Positions 1-10,467 of a stretch of DNA of 64,000 nt are shown here, piece by piece. Position numbers and translations under genes: made by a program. Position 1 is the stretch's first letter; each line of letters starts with the position of its first letter. Source of the DNA: Odobenus rosmarus divergens (taxonomy: Eukaryota > Chordata > Mammalia > Carnivora > Odobenidae); NCBI RefSeq assembly GCF_000321225.1, contig NW_004451419.1:822413-886412 (forward strand), given 5' to 3'. Below the pieces are notes generated by a model that saw only the letters and a program-made list of their open reading frames with translations, made no database searches and had not been told where the DNA came from.

Positions 1-1106
1 AAGGAAGCTCTGGGGCTCAAACCTCATTTACCTGATGCTTGGCCAGAAACCCGAGTTTCCCAGGAAGCCCAGGGAAGCAGAACCTCAAGCCCCACAGCCC
101 AGCCTTCTCCAGGACACTGAGGGAAACATCCTAACTAGCACACAGCTCAAGCTTCGGGTCCCCAATCCCCCCTACTTGTATCAAAACTCGCCCACCTTTC
201 CCAGGAACCAAAGTCCCAGGGAAGGCAGGGGCATTAGCACAGCCACCAATCTCAGAAACAGGTAAGGCAGGGTGCAGCCAAGCTATGGTCTGGCCGGGTC
301 TTAAGCAATCTCAGGCCAAAGAGGGAAAGATGGTGCCATTCTTAAACCTCATGTGACCTGCCCTGTAAACCCAGCCAGGCAAGAACGTCCCCCTTGCCAA
401 GTGCTCTTGGATTGTTCCAGTTGGGGAGTAAGATCACTTTAAAGAATTCTTTGCCTTTCATGAACATGACCTTCCGTGAAGAAAAAGGAAAGAAAAACAT
501 GCCCTGAATATGCGTGTACTGAATACTACGCACCAAGAGCCCCACGATGTGGGTACCACTGGACCCGTTTCACCTGGCTAGGATCACCAGCTACTACACA
601 GGAAGCTGTGACTCAAGTCCAGGTCTGTGAGTCTCTGTCAGGCCCCCATCCCGGGAGGACGAGGGTCCAGAGAAAACATTCATGCCTCTCTCTCGCTCGG
701 GTTTCACTCTGAAGTCACAGAATCATCACTGAGACCTGGCAGGGGCCCAACCAGGGCAGCCGGTCCAGCCACCATTTCACAGGCCTGAGGCCTGGACCTT
801 CTCCAAGTCACTCAGCAAGCGGACAACTGAGTCAAGACTATGAGCCCCCGCCCAGGTGACTCCACCTCCTCTTCACATCTCGGCTCATCTGTCACTTCCT
901 CACGGAAGCACTCCTTTACTTTACAACACCCCTCCCCGACTAGATCTGCTCTCCCGGGGACGCGCTCTCGAGGCTCCCCCCACACTGAGGTAACACACAC
1001 TGGAAACGGGCACCTGTGTGGACAACTGCCCATGTGCCGTTGGCCTCCTGAACTAGAGTGAAGCCCCCAGCCACAAGCACAGCCCCAGAACCCGAGGGGG
1101 GCTTAC
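1..1106 (-). other. KCTD10: KCTD10 intron 2 (partial)
   Basis: This intronic stretch lies downstream of exon 2 on the minus strand. No coding exon was recognised. About 740-865 resembles a minus-oriented MIR element (catttcacag... followed by the degenerate core). The short ORFs here have no recognisable homology. Confidence 0.7.
740..865 (-). repeat. MIR-like fragment
   Basis: It shows the reverse-complement MIR pattern: catttcacag, ctga ggcc, then cactcagcaagcgg. It is diverged and the edges are approximate. Confidence 0.45.
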
Positions 1107-1320
1107 CTTCGCTGTCAGTGAGCACTTCCATGCGCCCGCTGAACATGGCTTTCAGCATGGTGTCCTGCTTGGTCAGCGTCTGCATGGTGGTGTAGTAGAG
1201 GGCTCCGCCCACATTCAGCTTCACGTACTTGGAGCTGGGGCTCGTGCCCTTGAAGGAAGTGGTGCGGGTAGCAGCCGCTGGCACCGCTGAGCTCACCACA
1301 CTTTCTCCTGACATCTCTTC
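1107..1320 (-). CDS. KCTD10: KCTD10 coding exon 2 (BTB-domain CUL3 adaptor, partial gene)
   Basis: The minus-strand reading gives residues 2-72 plus the first base of codon 73 of KCTD10. The first residues of the exon are [11 protein letters not shown], followed by a Ser/Thr-rich linker and the start of the BTB/T1 domain ([19 protein letters not shown], about residues 32-50). The acceptor is ...ctggcag|GAAGAG and the donor is ...AGCGAAG|gtaagc, both good. KCTD10 belongs to the KCTD10/TNFAIP1/KCTD13 (BACURD) family. These proteins form oligomers through the BTB domain and bring substrates such as RhoB to CUL3-RBX1 ubiquitin ligase; KCTD10 has also been linked to PCNA and DNA polymerase delta p50. 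The remaining exons, holding the rest of the BTB and the C-terminal region, lie beyond the left edge. No disruption is seen. TNFAIP1 and KCTD13 are close paralogues, but the N-terminal sequence and the adjacent UBE3B fit KCTD10. Confidence 0.95.
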
Positions 1321-1429
1321 CTGCCAGTGAACACGTGGAGAAGACACAGGGTCACCAGAGTCACGGAACCAGGCCTGCTTTACCTTGGTCAGCCTCTGGG
1401 CTGAATCGGGCCTCCAGAGGTGTTTTGCT

Positions 1430-1672
1430 TGGCCCAAGTCTATACTGCATTTAAATCTCCCAAGGCTGACAACTCAGGAGAGATCACCAAAAAAACCCTG
1501 GATTTCTGGCTTCTCTTAAAATCAAAGGCCAACTGGGCCACCAGTTGGCCTCACAACTGGTGGGAGCTGGGGTACTGGCTGCCCCAAGCCCCACCCAGAC
1601 AGCCTCATATACTGACCTCACCTGCTGGCCCAAGTCTATACTGCATTTAAATCTCCCAAGGCTGACAACTCA
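1430..1672. repeat. Perfect 47-bp direct repeat, copies 196 bp apart
   Basis: Positions 1430-1476 and 1626-1672 are identical over 47 bases, starting tggcccaagtctatactgca and ending ggctgacaactca. A more diverged partial echo (gggcccaagtttaccactga) follows at about 1687-1706. The pair lies about 110 bp upstream of the KCTD10 exon 2 acceptor in transcript sense. Full identity points to a recent local duplication or a degenerate minisatellite, not an old dispersed repeat. Confidence 0.9.
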
Positions 1673-1852
1673 CCTACTGACCCTATGGGCCCAAGTTTAC
1701 CACTGACTCTTATGTCCTGAGGACTTCCTTTCTGCCTGGTCCCCACATAAGCCAACACCCTGGATGCATCCTAAAGCAGCTCAAAGCACTGCCCGGGTCT
1801 CTCTCTGTTTTATTGTCACGCACCACTCAACAGCTGAACTGCAGATGAAATA

Positions 1853-2062
1853 GCAAGATTTTTTTTTTTTTTAAAGATTTTATTTATTTGACAGAGAGAC
1901 ACACAGCGAGAGAGGGAACGCAAGCGGGGGGGGAGGGGGGCGGACAGGGAGAAGCAGGCTTCCCGTGGAGCAGGGAGCCCGATGCGGGGCTCGATCCCAG
2001 GACCCTGGGACCATGACCTGAGCCAAAGGCAGACGCTTAACGACTGAGCCACCCAGGCACCC
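1853..2062 (-). mobile_element. CAN-SINE (SINEC), full length, minus orientation
   Basis: Read on the minus strand this has the tRNA-derived head GCCTGGGTGGCTCAGTCG, the 'GGCTCAGGTCATG' box, a CT-rich segment and an AAATAAATAAAATCTTT tail with poly-A. It is flanked by an 11-bp target-site duplication, cagatgaaata, at 1842-1852 and 2063-2073. It is in sense with KCTD10. Confidence 0.95.
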
Positions 2063-3794
2063 CAGATGAAATAAGCTTTTATGAATCGAGTAGGATCCCA
2101 ACTACCACTCCTAATCCTTCCTGGGGGGTGGGGGGGGAGTGTTTCTCAGGACTACACGACAGACATTAAAAACCCCTGGAAGCAAGTTAGTGAAAAATTA
2201 GAGACTTCCTGTACTAGCGCCGCCCTGAACAGCAAGATCTGATGACAGTCTCCTTAATGGCACAGCCAGTTCGTGTCCGTCTCAGAGAAATGGATATACC
2301 GTCCGATTTAAGTAGTCCTACAAAAGGAGACTGGTACCTGGCAGACGTGTACTCAACGAGAACATTTCTTTGACATGTTTCTTTGACACATTTCTTCTTT
2401 GGAGAAGATGTCCAAGAGCGGGCTGAATCTTTATGACTGTGGGGCACAGCACAGAGGAAGCAGCCCCTGACAGCCAGACCTGGCCCAGCACTCATCTCTG
2501 GGCCTTGATGTTTCCACAAAACATGAACGATTCATATAGCACGTCACCATCTGACAAGGCCACTCAGTGGCTGATGGGTCAAGACACAAACAAGACTACT
2601 CCATAATTATGTCTGAACACAGACAAAAACAAGACCATTGCCCAAAACAGAAAAAGTGACCAAACATCACCATATCCTGACCAATGTGACTCAATGCTGC
2701 TTCTTTACCAATTAGAGCTTTAGCCCCATTCCATTCTTCCCCACCTTCAACACAGGAATTACTGAGACCCCATCCAAGAATTAACCCTCTTTCCTGACAG
2801 CATTCAGTACAGAGCAAAGCCTCACTTCCCTGAATTCTTCCCCCAAACCACCCAAGACAAGCCCCAATCCTCTTTCTGAGATGCTCCGTGGTTCTCCCTC
2901 ATTGCCACAAGGAAATAAACCCCGCTTTGACAACAGGTATGCTCGGGGGGGGGGGGGTTGAAAGCGCAAAGCTTTAAAAAATGATACCCTGATCCTGAAA
3001 AAGGATTGTTTTTTTAAGTTTTTTATGCCTTTCTATCTTTTCCGGATCTCCCACAATTAACGTGTATTACATTCATAATGGGAAAAACACAACTGTTATT
3101 TTTCAATGGGAGAAGGGGCTAATGATGAGTGGCAACCTGCTGTCCAGTGATCCGGAATAGCAGAGGCAAGGGCCAACCCTCTCGACCTCCAACCACCCAA
3201 AAGAGCGGCCTGGAAATCAACCACTGGGGGGCTCCTTTTGGGGCCTGCAGGATGGCACAGGAAGAATGGTCTCCTGGAAAGAAAAGTGTTTTCTCAAGAA
3301 AGTGTTCTTGCTTCATCAAGTGAATATATCCCAAGAAGGTACTCAAAAGCTCAAGCTTAACTCACCTGGGGTCTCTATGGCCTAACGCCACAAATAAAAG
3401 AGGTAGAGAGAAAGCAGTGACCCCTCCCTTCCAGCTTTCCTTTGAAATCAGTCCCCAGAAACCCTACACTAAAGGTTATCACCAACAGTTCGCCCCAGAA
3501 ATACTCATTCATGGGATGATAGAGGTAGCTTGGGAGAAGAAACAGTTTTTCAAAACTTTGAAGACCTAGGGCACAGGAGGAGGGTGAAGGCCTACAGGTG
3601 TGGAGTTGTGGGGTTTTTCAGTTGGGGAAAATTGCTCCAAAATGGAAATTTTTAAAGCACCCTTTCAGATCTAAATTTACACAAAAATACGTGTTTTGGG
3701 AAATGGTCTAGTGTTTTGTAAGGCGCCTATGAAACAAAAAATCATAAACTATACTTCAATGTACTTTTACTTTCCAATACCTTTTTAAAAATAA

Positions 3795-3935
3795 TTTGCC
3801 TACAGTAAAGTATATTTTAAGTGCGCAGTTTGAGGAGTTTTGGCCAGCATATGCATCTGTGCAGCCACCACTCTGATCAAAATAGAGAACACTTTCATGG
3901 TTCCAGAAAGCCCCTCTGTGCTCCGCCCCCCCCCC
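3795..3935 (-). repeat. Old L1-like 3' fragment
   Basis: The pattern 'gaggagttttggccagcatatg ... gcagccaccactctgatcaa ... agaacactttcatg' is recalled from old antisense L1M-type copies. The subfamily is not assigned and the edges are approximate. Confidence 0.45.
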
Positions 3936-5023
3936 AGAAGATACCAGTTTTCATCTCTACCACCACATACAACATTTAAAATCCAAACAATGCTGGAACA
4001 CAGCTACTGTTATTTCCAGCTAGTCGATTCGGATAGCGTGGCCCAGAGAAGTTCAGTCACTTCCCAAAATGGACTGATACTGGAGGTGGGTCAGTGACAG
4101 AGCAACAGGGGCAAGTCCTGTCTGGCTTTGAGCCCATGATTTTATCAACATTCATGCTTGAAATACATAGAGCTGGAACATATACATGGAGAAAGGAGTG
4201 CCCCACCCTCCCTTCTTTATCAAGTACTAAAAAAGCTTTGAAAAAAGATGGGAGGCAATGTGTGGCTAAGTGCTTGGGTTTGGAAGTCAGACCTGAATTT
4301 AAGCGCCCAGGCCTGCCATTGATTGACCAGTTGTGGGAGCCTGGGCGAGTCATCTGAGTCTTGTCCCGTCTATGAAACAGGGACAACAGCAGTGTCTCCC
4401 TCCCAGGACTGCTGTGAGGGATGCCACAGAGCACTCAGCTCAGCCTCCGGCTCAGAGCACACACCCAACACGAAAGACTCACACGATGATTATTTGAGAA
4501 TGCTCTCAAAGACTCAAATTATCTTCTCTCTGAAGACCATTTCCATCTCTACCAACATCCACCCAAATCACTAAGAGATAAAGGCAGAAACCATCCGGAT
4601 GCATCTAGCTTGAGACTCCGGAATAGACAAAGAAAGCTCTGAACCTTTCTGGAGCCCACCCTTCCAAAGGTCAGTCACCTCAATACTGGGAATGGCCCTT
4701 GGATAAAAGGTTCTGACTGTTCATGTCCCTGAGCCCGCATGACACTGAGCTAAGGACACAAAACAGCAGACAATAAGCCTCTCCCAGCATATCTCTCCAC
4801 AGAAGACTCCCCAGCCATTGCTACTGGGATCCTGCTTTTTCACTTGTTTCAAAGATTTGATTTCATCATTAATGAGGTTGGGGAGGTGGGGCAGGAAACA
4901 GCAAAACTGGTTACAAGAAACAAAGACGGAATTGATACTTGAGGTATTGGTTACCAATTCTATTCAATCAGAAAAGTTTAATCCAGTTAGATCTCTCCGG
5001 AGTATCCTGTTGCAGATTCTAAA

Positions 5024-5184
5024 CAGTGGCTCTCCACTTAAAAAAAAATTACTGACATCAGGGTCCTATCCGTGTAAATTCTGATGTTAACTGGTCTGGG
5101 GGTATGGTCTGGGCAACAGAAGTTTTTTAAAACTCCCCTAGGTGATTCCAACGTGCAGCCGAGATTGCAACCCACCGCTCTAAA
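5024..5184. mobile_element. MER5A-like hAT MITE fragment
   Basis: It starts with agtggctctccactta and ends with cccaccgctctaa. Internal blocks such as cccctaggtgattccaacgtgcagcc match the MER5/Charlie pattern of non-autonomous hAT elements. Edges are approximate. Confidence 0.6.
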
Positions 5185-5699
5185 CAGTTCTGTACGCCTA
5201 CTAACTTCATCATCTTGGAGAAGTTGCCCAACCTCTTGTTCTATTGGCCCAGTGAATTCCTGATCACACATAAAAATAAACCAAAGCATCATAAACAAAA
5301 GCCAGCCCCCATCTCACAGCTTCAGAGCCACAGACAGGAAGCAACTGTATACATACTCAAAAAATAAAAATCAGCCCAAGGAGGAAAAGTGTTGACTTGA
5401 AAAGAGGCTTGGGCAAGTACAATAGGAGAAAAAGGCACCAAATCCCTCACTGTTGGATGTTTTCTACAGAGCTGTGGAACTGTCTCTCTCTTGTGTGTTG
5501 GGGGGAGATGTGCATGTGGAAGGTTCGATCAAAAGTCTGAGCAACCTAGACTAGTCGCAGTTCCACCATTTCCTGTGTGAGGTTCCGACAAGTGCTTTAA
5601 CTGAGTCTCAGCTTCCTACCTTGTAAAGTGAAGGTAAAGCCATAATCTTCATAATAAGCTTCAGGGAATGAATGTTAAAGTACTTGGCACCTGGCCCTA

Positions 5700-5900
5700 A
5701 AGTCCCTCAAACTTAAAGACCAGAGGTCCCAGTGCAGGCTGTACTACAATCACCTGGGTGCACTTAAAAGCAGATGCCTGGGCTTCACCTCAGGCCAATT
5801 AATCAGAATTCAGGGCAGGGGTGGGGGAAGCTCAGCAGTATTTAAAAAGCTCTTCAGATGATCTAAGGTGCAGCCCCAGCTAAGAGCCACAGAGCTAAGC
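5700..5900. mobile_element. MER5-like hAT MITE fragment
   Basis: The blocks caatcacctgggtgcactta, gcctgggcttcacctca and gatgatctaaggtgcagcc are typical of MER5-type elements. It is diverged and the edges are approximate. Confidence 0.6.
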
Positions 5901-6289
5901 TGTTTCTTTAACCAGCTTGATCTAAGAGTCACTGCCTTTTGGCTAATTATAAAACTTGCCCAAACTAAGGGCATTTCTACAACTCAGGAAAGTCGGCTAC
6001 TCCATTTCAAACAAACCGCATTACATCAGCCATGTAACTGTAGTAGTATTTTGCATCCCAAACTTGCTCACAAGGCAGCTACTGCTATTTCCAAGTGTTC
6101 TGCTAAATTACTTGCTGTCCCTCTGTGTAACCTGCAAACTATTGGCCTCTTTCCCCCAGGGGTCCAGTGAAGATGTCATCATCAATCCCACTTTTTAGGG
6201 GAGAAAACTGAAGAATCAGAACTATAAGGGTCTTCTGACTCAGGCCCCTTTCATTACAAAACCCAAATCAAGAAATCAATCTCCCACAG

Positions 6290-6434
6290 GGCGTGTTAAA
6301 ACAGATTGAGGGGCCCGACCCCCGGATGAATTCAGTAGTCAGTGGTAGGGCTTGAAAATGTGGCCACTTCTAACAAGTTCCCAGGTGATGCTGCTGCTAC
6401 TGCTGGTCTGGGGACCAGTTTGAGAACCACACTG
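6290..6434. mobile_element. MER5A-like hAT MITE
   Basis: The blocks ctaacaagttcccaggtgat and ggaccagtttgagaaccaca are diagnostic of MER5A-type Charlie MITEs. The terminal 'tttgagaaccacactgg' resembles the hAT inverted terminus. Confidence 0.7.
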
Positions 6435-7428
6435 GTTTAATGTCTCCTTCCCCTCAGGTGGTCCTGATTTTGCATAAAATGGAGCAAAGTCAGATACAGG
6501 TTGGCTAAATTTTCTTCAGCGGGGTCCTTGAAACTCATCTTCTCTAAAGACTGCATTTTCCAGGAAAGACACAAGGCAAAGAAGTACAAGAGCAAGGCTG
6601 AACTTTGGTCGTTCCCACCCAGGGCCAAAGAGCCATTTAAGGTATAGACCCTTAAAGGATCACAAGCAAACAGAACCATTCCCACAGCTGTGTGACAGCA
6701 TGTGACCCATTCCCAGCTCCTTAGGTGTGGCCCTTCGGGCTCCAACGGAAGTGACTAGATAGGTACCAAAGCGCCAGTTAAAGGCGCTGGACTCCGTGGG
6801 GTGAAGGTACCCTGACCTCAGGCCCCCGGCATCCTTCTAGGCACCGGATGCACATCTGCCCTCCAGCTCCCTATATTTCTCCCCCCCGCCCCCTCCACTC
6901 GCCCTTACGTTTAGAAGCACCTGGAAGTCCCTTCTCCACTTCCCCGAAACCCAGAGACTGCAGTCACAACTCCAGAAAACCCCAAACGCTCCGCCCCAAG
7001 GAATTCCACGTCGCTCTTTCATAACCTAACCGTTTTCTTTCGCAACACCCTCCCATCTTCACTTTCCACCCCAATGTCCATCTTCGACGACCCCTCTTTG
7101 TTCTCTTCACAACCAATCCCATTTCCAATGAGCACTCAAGACTCAGAGACACCCCCCCGACTCACCCCCACACAAATCTACTCCCTCAAGCCCAAATGCT
7201 CTTTCCCGATCCCCAACAGCCAAGGACCCCCCCTCCCAATTATCCACCGAAGCCCTTTCCCCCCACCCCCGGCCTCGCCCCCCTCCAATCTCCCAACCGC
7301 CTCTCCCCCTTTTTGCGACAGTCCTTCATCGCAACACCCCCCCCCCAGCCCCTTCTCTCTCTACTCTGCCTCTGCCGGGCTCTCCCAGCCGCCCAGAGCC
7401 CCCAGTCGGTGGGTAACGCCCTCCCTAC

Positions 7429-7431
7429 CAT
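7429..7431 (-). CDS. KCTD10: KCTD10 exon 1: start codon immediately followed by the splice donor
   Basis: On the minus strand the sequence reads CTTTTC-ATG|gtaggg, a start codon directly abutting a good donor. Exon 2 starts in phase 0 with GAA GAG ATG, so splicing gives Met-Glu-Glu-Met, the known N-terminus of KCTD10. Exon 1 would thus carry the 5' UTR and only the first codon. The 5' edge is not certain; the UTR probably begins somewhere around 7560-7650. The start context is poor (T at -3, G at +4 after splicing). Confidence rests on the exact phase fit and the position inside the CpG-rich promoter. Confidence 0.75.
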
Positions 7432-7439
7432 GAAAAGTC

Positions 7440-7962
7440 GGAGGACGCCGGAGTCTCCAAACCCGGACTGAGAGAGGCAGGAAACACCCAGCTCGCGCAA
7501 GCCGGGGGCAGAGGCGGGGCCGGGGCGGGAACTTCCGCTGCCGCAGCCCGCTTCCGCCCCGCAGAGGGTGCTGTCTTAAAGGGTCCGTCGTAAGCCTACA
7601 CGTTGGCTGCGTTCCCTCCAGGCTCCCTGGCTGGAGTGGGTTGCATCTCCTCTTGGCTGGATCGGACACTAACCCGCTCTTGAATGGCCCTCTTTTTTTT
7701 CACCTTCCAAAGAGGAGGGGAAGATGCAGGGAGGTCGTCCTTCCCGGGTACAGAAGCTCTGCGGAACTGTCGTTCGCCGGAACTGGATAGTTGCTTCCCA
7801 GCGGAGCTCTAAGAGCGGACACCCCGGGGCAAGATGGCGGTCGGTCCTCGGCCGCTGCCCCGGGTCTGGCAAAGCTCGAGGGTATTGGGCTGAGGTGGCG
7901 ATAGCTGCGGCCCCGACCCCGAGCGCAGGGTCCTCGAGCGGATAAAGGTCTACGGCCTGTGG
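7440..7962. promoter_or_regulatory. Divergent CpG-rich KCTD10/UBE3B promoter
   Basis: This is the CpG-dense, TATA-less interval between the two head-to-head genes. Visible motifs are Sp1-type GC boxes at 7511-7530 (gaggcggggc, ggggcggga), ETS-type cores at 7531-7537 (acttccg), 7551-7556 (cttccg), 7761-7766 and 7777-7782 (gcggaa, ccggaa), and a YY1-type motif at 7831-7840 (aagatggcgg). YY1 sites of this form usually sit just downstream of a start site, which suggests the UBE3B start lies near 7790-7830. KCTD10 transcription would start leftward near 7560-7650. The start-site positions are inferred, not seen. Confidence 0.8.
7800..7962 (+). other. UBE3B: Candidate UBE3B non-coding exon 1
   Basis: This holds the YY1-type motif and GC-rich sequence expected of the first exon. 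Possible donors are AAAG|gtctac after 7947 and GTGG|gtagcg after 7962; neither is decisive. The exon exists by necessity, because the ATG exon begins with a splice acceptor, but its edges are a guess. Confidence 0.4.
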
Positions 7963-8020
7963 GTAGCGAGTGGGAACACGGTTGGGGGTTCTCCGGGTGG
8001 TGGGGGGTACTTTGAGGGAG
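7961..8020 (+). other. G-run cluster, possible G-quadruplex
   Basis: Six or more runs of three or more G occur on the plus strand (7961-63, 7972-74, 7984-88, 7995-97, 8002-07, 8016-18), just after the presumed UBE3B first exon. Loops of 4-9 nt make this a loose G4 motif on the non-template strand. Confidence 0.5.
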
Positions 8021-8224
8021 GTGGCCCTTTGGCCGGGTCTCTGCCTCCCCAAGTCGGAGGGCAGGTGTTGGGGACTGGCTTTCGTGTTCCAGGGGGGAAT
8101 CTTTTCGTAGCCGTTTCCACCCTTTTTCATCTCTGGGACGATAGGCTTTTTATAGACAGACTAATGCTGGGTGAAAAAGATTTGTTATTGTGGTTATTGA
8201 TGCCGAGGGAAGATGCTGGGCTCA

Positions 8225-8330
8225 GGAGTCACCCAAACCGGAGTTCGAATCCTATTCACTCGCTGTGTGACCTTGGGTGAGTTCCCTCACCTCTCCGAGT
8301 CTCGGTTTCTTGCTCTGTAAAATGTAGTAA
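8225..8330 (+). repeat. MIR element
   Basis: It has the MIR core pattern: ggagttcgaatcct, cgctgtgtgaccttgggtga, then ctctccgagtctcggtttc and ctctgtaaaatg. Edges are approximate. Confidence 0.75.
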
Positions 8331-9454
8331 TTAGCTTGTTTCACAGAGGAGGTCGTGTAATAACAAGTTTTAGTATCTGACACTTAGCTTTCTCAGTAGA
8401 GACAGCTGGTGTTAATGATTTCAATAAGAAAAACTTGGTGTAATCGGACTCTAACAGCCCTAGCGGCAGCCTTGCCTACTCAGCTTTTCTTTGCCGGCCT
8501 GTGAGTGACGGAGTCCCTTGGTCTTGTCTGTTTCACTTAATTAATTGCTTTGGCGATAGAGGTGGCTTCAAATTCAGGAGTCTAGTGACCTCTCACAAGT
8601 CATGTCCCCTTTACATTTCATTTTCTCTGTGTAAAGGCGGGATTGATAATTACACGCACCTGGATAGGATGTAGCCTTCAATAAATGATAGCTGTTGTTC
8701 TTAATAGTCTAAGTCCTGTTGCCTATTCTTTAAAAATTGGACCCCTGAGACCTTCAAGAGCTGTTGAAAGACAAAATTAGTTAAATATCTGTGCAGTGTC
8801 TGATACATGATCCCCCTTAACAAATGGTGGTGGTCACTAAACTTGGCTGCCCAGTTCTTCCACCATAGGGGGCAAATCCTCTTGGGCTCAGACAGCAGTT
8901 GATATTTATGATGCTTCACCTTTGGATGATACCCTCTGGACTCTTTCATAATTCTCCATGGAGCGGACCTCATCCAGGGAAGACTGATTTTGAGCAGATA
9001 CCATGGGAATACAGAAGTAGAAAAGCATCTGAGTCCTGTCTCTTAGTATTAAAATCTTGGCTCTGCCCCTTAATAATGGTCTAACATGGACTATGGGTCA
9101 TAACTAAATGATCTCACGTGGTTGCTGGTCTTACTATGTAGAAGGGACATGACACATAATGGATATTTAATCAACTTATTTTCCTTTTTGCTTTTTAAAT
9201 CTTGGTTATCACCAACCTCTTGTGTTTGTAATTTTTCCACATATATCATTTCCCTAACTGGATGGTAAGCTTTTTGTTGTTTGTTGTTGTTGTTTGTTTT
9301 TTAAGCCTAGATGATGACAGTAAAGCTCAGTTACCTGCCATCTGCTTTCAGATACTCCTTGTTAAAAATTTCCCACTTCATCCTATCACAGTGTCATGTT
9401 GACTAGGTCACAATAGAAGTGTAAATGTTTCAACTAATTCTTTTAGCACCCCTA

Positions 9455-9570
9455 GGAGGTAGGTACTATTATCCTCAACTTACAGATAAAAGAAACTGAG
9501 GCCTAGAGCGGATAAAGCAATTTGGCCAAATGAGGTAGAATCAGAACTAAAAAGAACCAAGGGTACTTTG
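9455..9570 (-). repeat. MIR-like fragment
   Basis: The pattern 'tattatcctcaacttacaga' followed by gaaactgaggcctagagc is the reverse-complement MIR core. Edges are approximate. Confidence 0.6.
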
Positions 9571-9946
9571 ATCCAGGGTTTTTTCTACTACATACAGCCT
9601 TTTCTTTGATTATGTCAAAGTTTGTGTAATCCTTCATTACAGTAACTTTAGTACATAAAGACTTCATAATGAGCTTTATGTCTTTGATAAACTAGTAGAT
9701 TCTAGGCACATAGAAGTGAATAAGAAGGAATTAGAAGAACTGCAAAGTACAGACTATGGTATAAACAGAAACATATAGTATTGCTGAGGGGATGGAAATT
9801 TGAAGGAAGAGCTCTTCTCCTGCAAGTCCCCCTGGGAGAAGTAAAAATTTTGAGGTAGTCTTACAGCTGCTTTGTCACAGTTTGCCTATGCGTCCTCCGG
9901 TTTTCCCATTGAGAAGAGGCTCACTCTCCTCCTCACACCTTGTGCG

Positions 9947-10028
9947 CCCCCCCCCCCCCCCCCCCCCCCCCAAGCGCTGCCCGAGGGCAAGCGAGGCCCG
10001 CCACCAGGCCTTTCCCCCCCCCCCCCCC
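9947..10028. repeat. Two long poly-C tracts (25 C and 15 C)
   Basis: Positions 9947-9971 are 25 consecutive C and 10014-10028 are 15 consecutive C, separated by 42 bp of GC-rich sequence. They lie in a 5' intron of UBE3B. The G-rich strand is the template strand. Tract length may be unreliable in the assembly. Confidence 0.9.
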
Positions 10029-10285
10029 GCCATGAGGGACTGTCTACATATTAGAGAATGATCAGACCATTGTGCTGATGGCTTGGGCCCTTTCTTTGGT
10101 GGCTCTCAGGAGCTTGAAGCTGTTACTCAATCTAAACAGGGTCCTAGCCCAAGTGACAGGACTGGTGAATCTTAGTGCACCCAGGGATAAGACAAAATTT
10201 AATGGGTGAAGAATGTAATGGTCCCAGCACTATTTCCTACCCAAAGAACCTGCGTGACTATGCAGATGAGAGCCTCTACTGAAGA

Positions 10286-10467
10286 GTTTTTTTTTTTTAA
10301 GATTTTATTTGAGAGAGGGAGCACAAGCAGGGGGAGGGGCAGACGGAGAAGCAGACTCCCCACTGAGCAGGGAGCCCTGACTCGGATGCAAGGCCAGGTT
10401 CCAGACCCCCGGGATCATGACCTGAGCCAAAGGCAGACGCTCAACCAACTGAACCACCCAGGCGCCC
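10286..10467 (-). mobile_element. CAN-SINE (SINEC), minus orientation
   Basis: The T-run, aagattttatttgagagag and terminal ccacccaggcgcccc identify a reversed SINEC. The imperfect duplication ctactgaaga / ctaccgaaga flanks it at 10276-10285 and 10468-10477. It is antisense to UBE3B. Confidence 0.93.

Larger units (their letters stand above)
1321..7428 (-). other. KCTD10: KCTD10 intron 1
   Basis: This 6.1 kb intron separates the start-codon exon from exon 2. It holds a 47-bp perfect direct repeat (1430-1476 and 1626-1672), a SINEC element (1853-2062), a 13-G run (2945-2957), an L1-like fragment (about 3795-3935), MIR-like pieces and hAT/MER5-like elements (about 5024-5184, 5700-5880, 6290-6434). 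The 0.5 kb next to exon 1 is C-rich on the plus strand, so it is G-rich on the KCTD10 coding strand. No further exon was seen. Confidence 0.8.

Noticed and set aside
940..1437. Extended minus-strand frame around KCTD10 exon 2
   Set aside because: The extensions at both ends pass through a clear acceptor and donor; only 1107-1320 is exon.
1430..1672. The 47-bp repeats as a target-site duplication or LTR pair
   Set aside because: They are too long for a SINE/LINE target duplication and too short for LTRs, and no element lies between them.
7669..8130. 153-codon minus-strand frame across the promoter
   Set aside because: It lies in the CpG-rich divergent promoter, shows no domain, and would start upstream of the KCTD10 start region and inside the UBE3B 5' region.
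9872..10054. Open frame with long proline runs
   Set aside because: It is simply translation of the two poly-C tracts.
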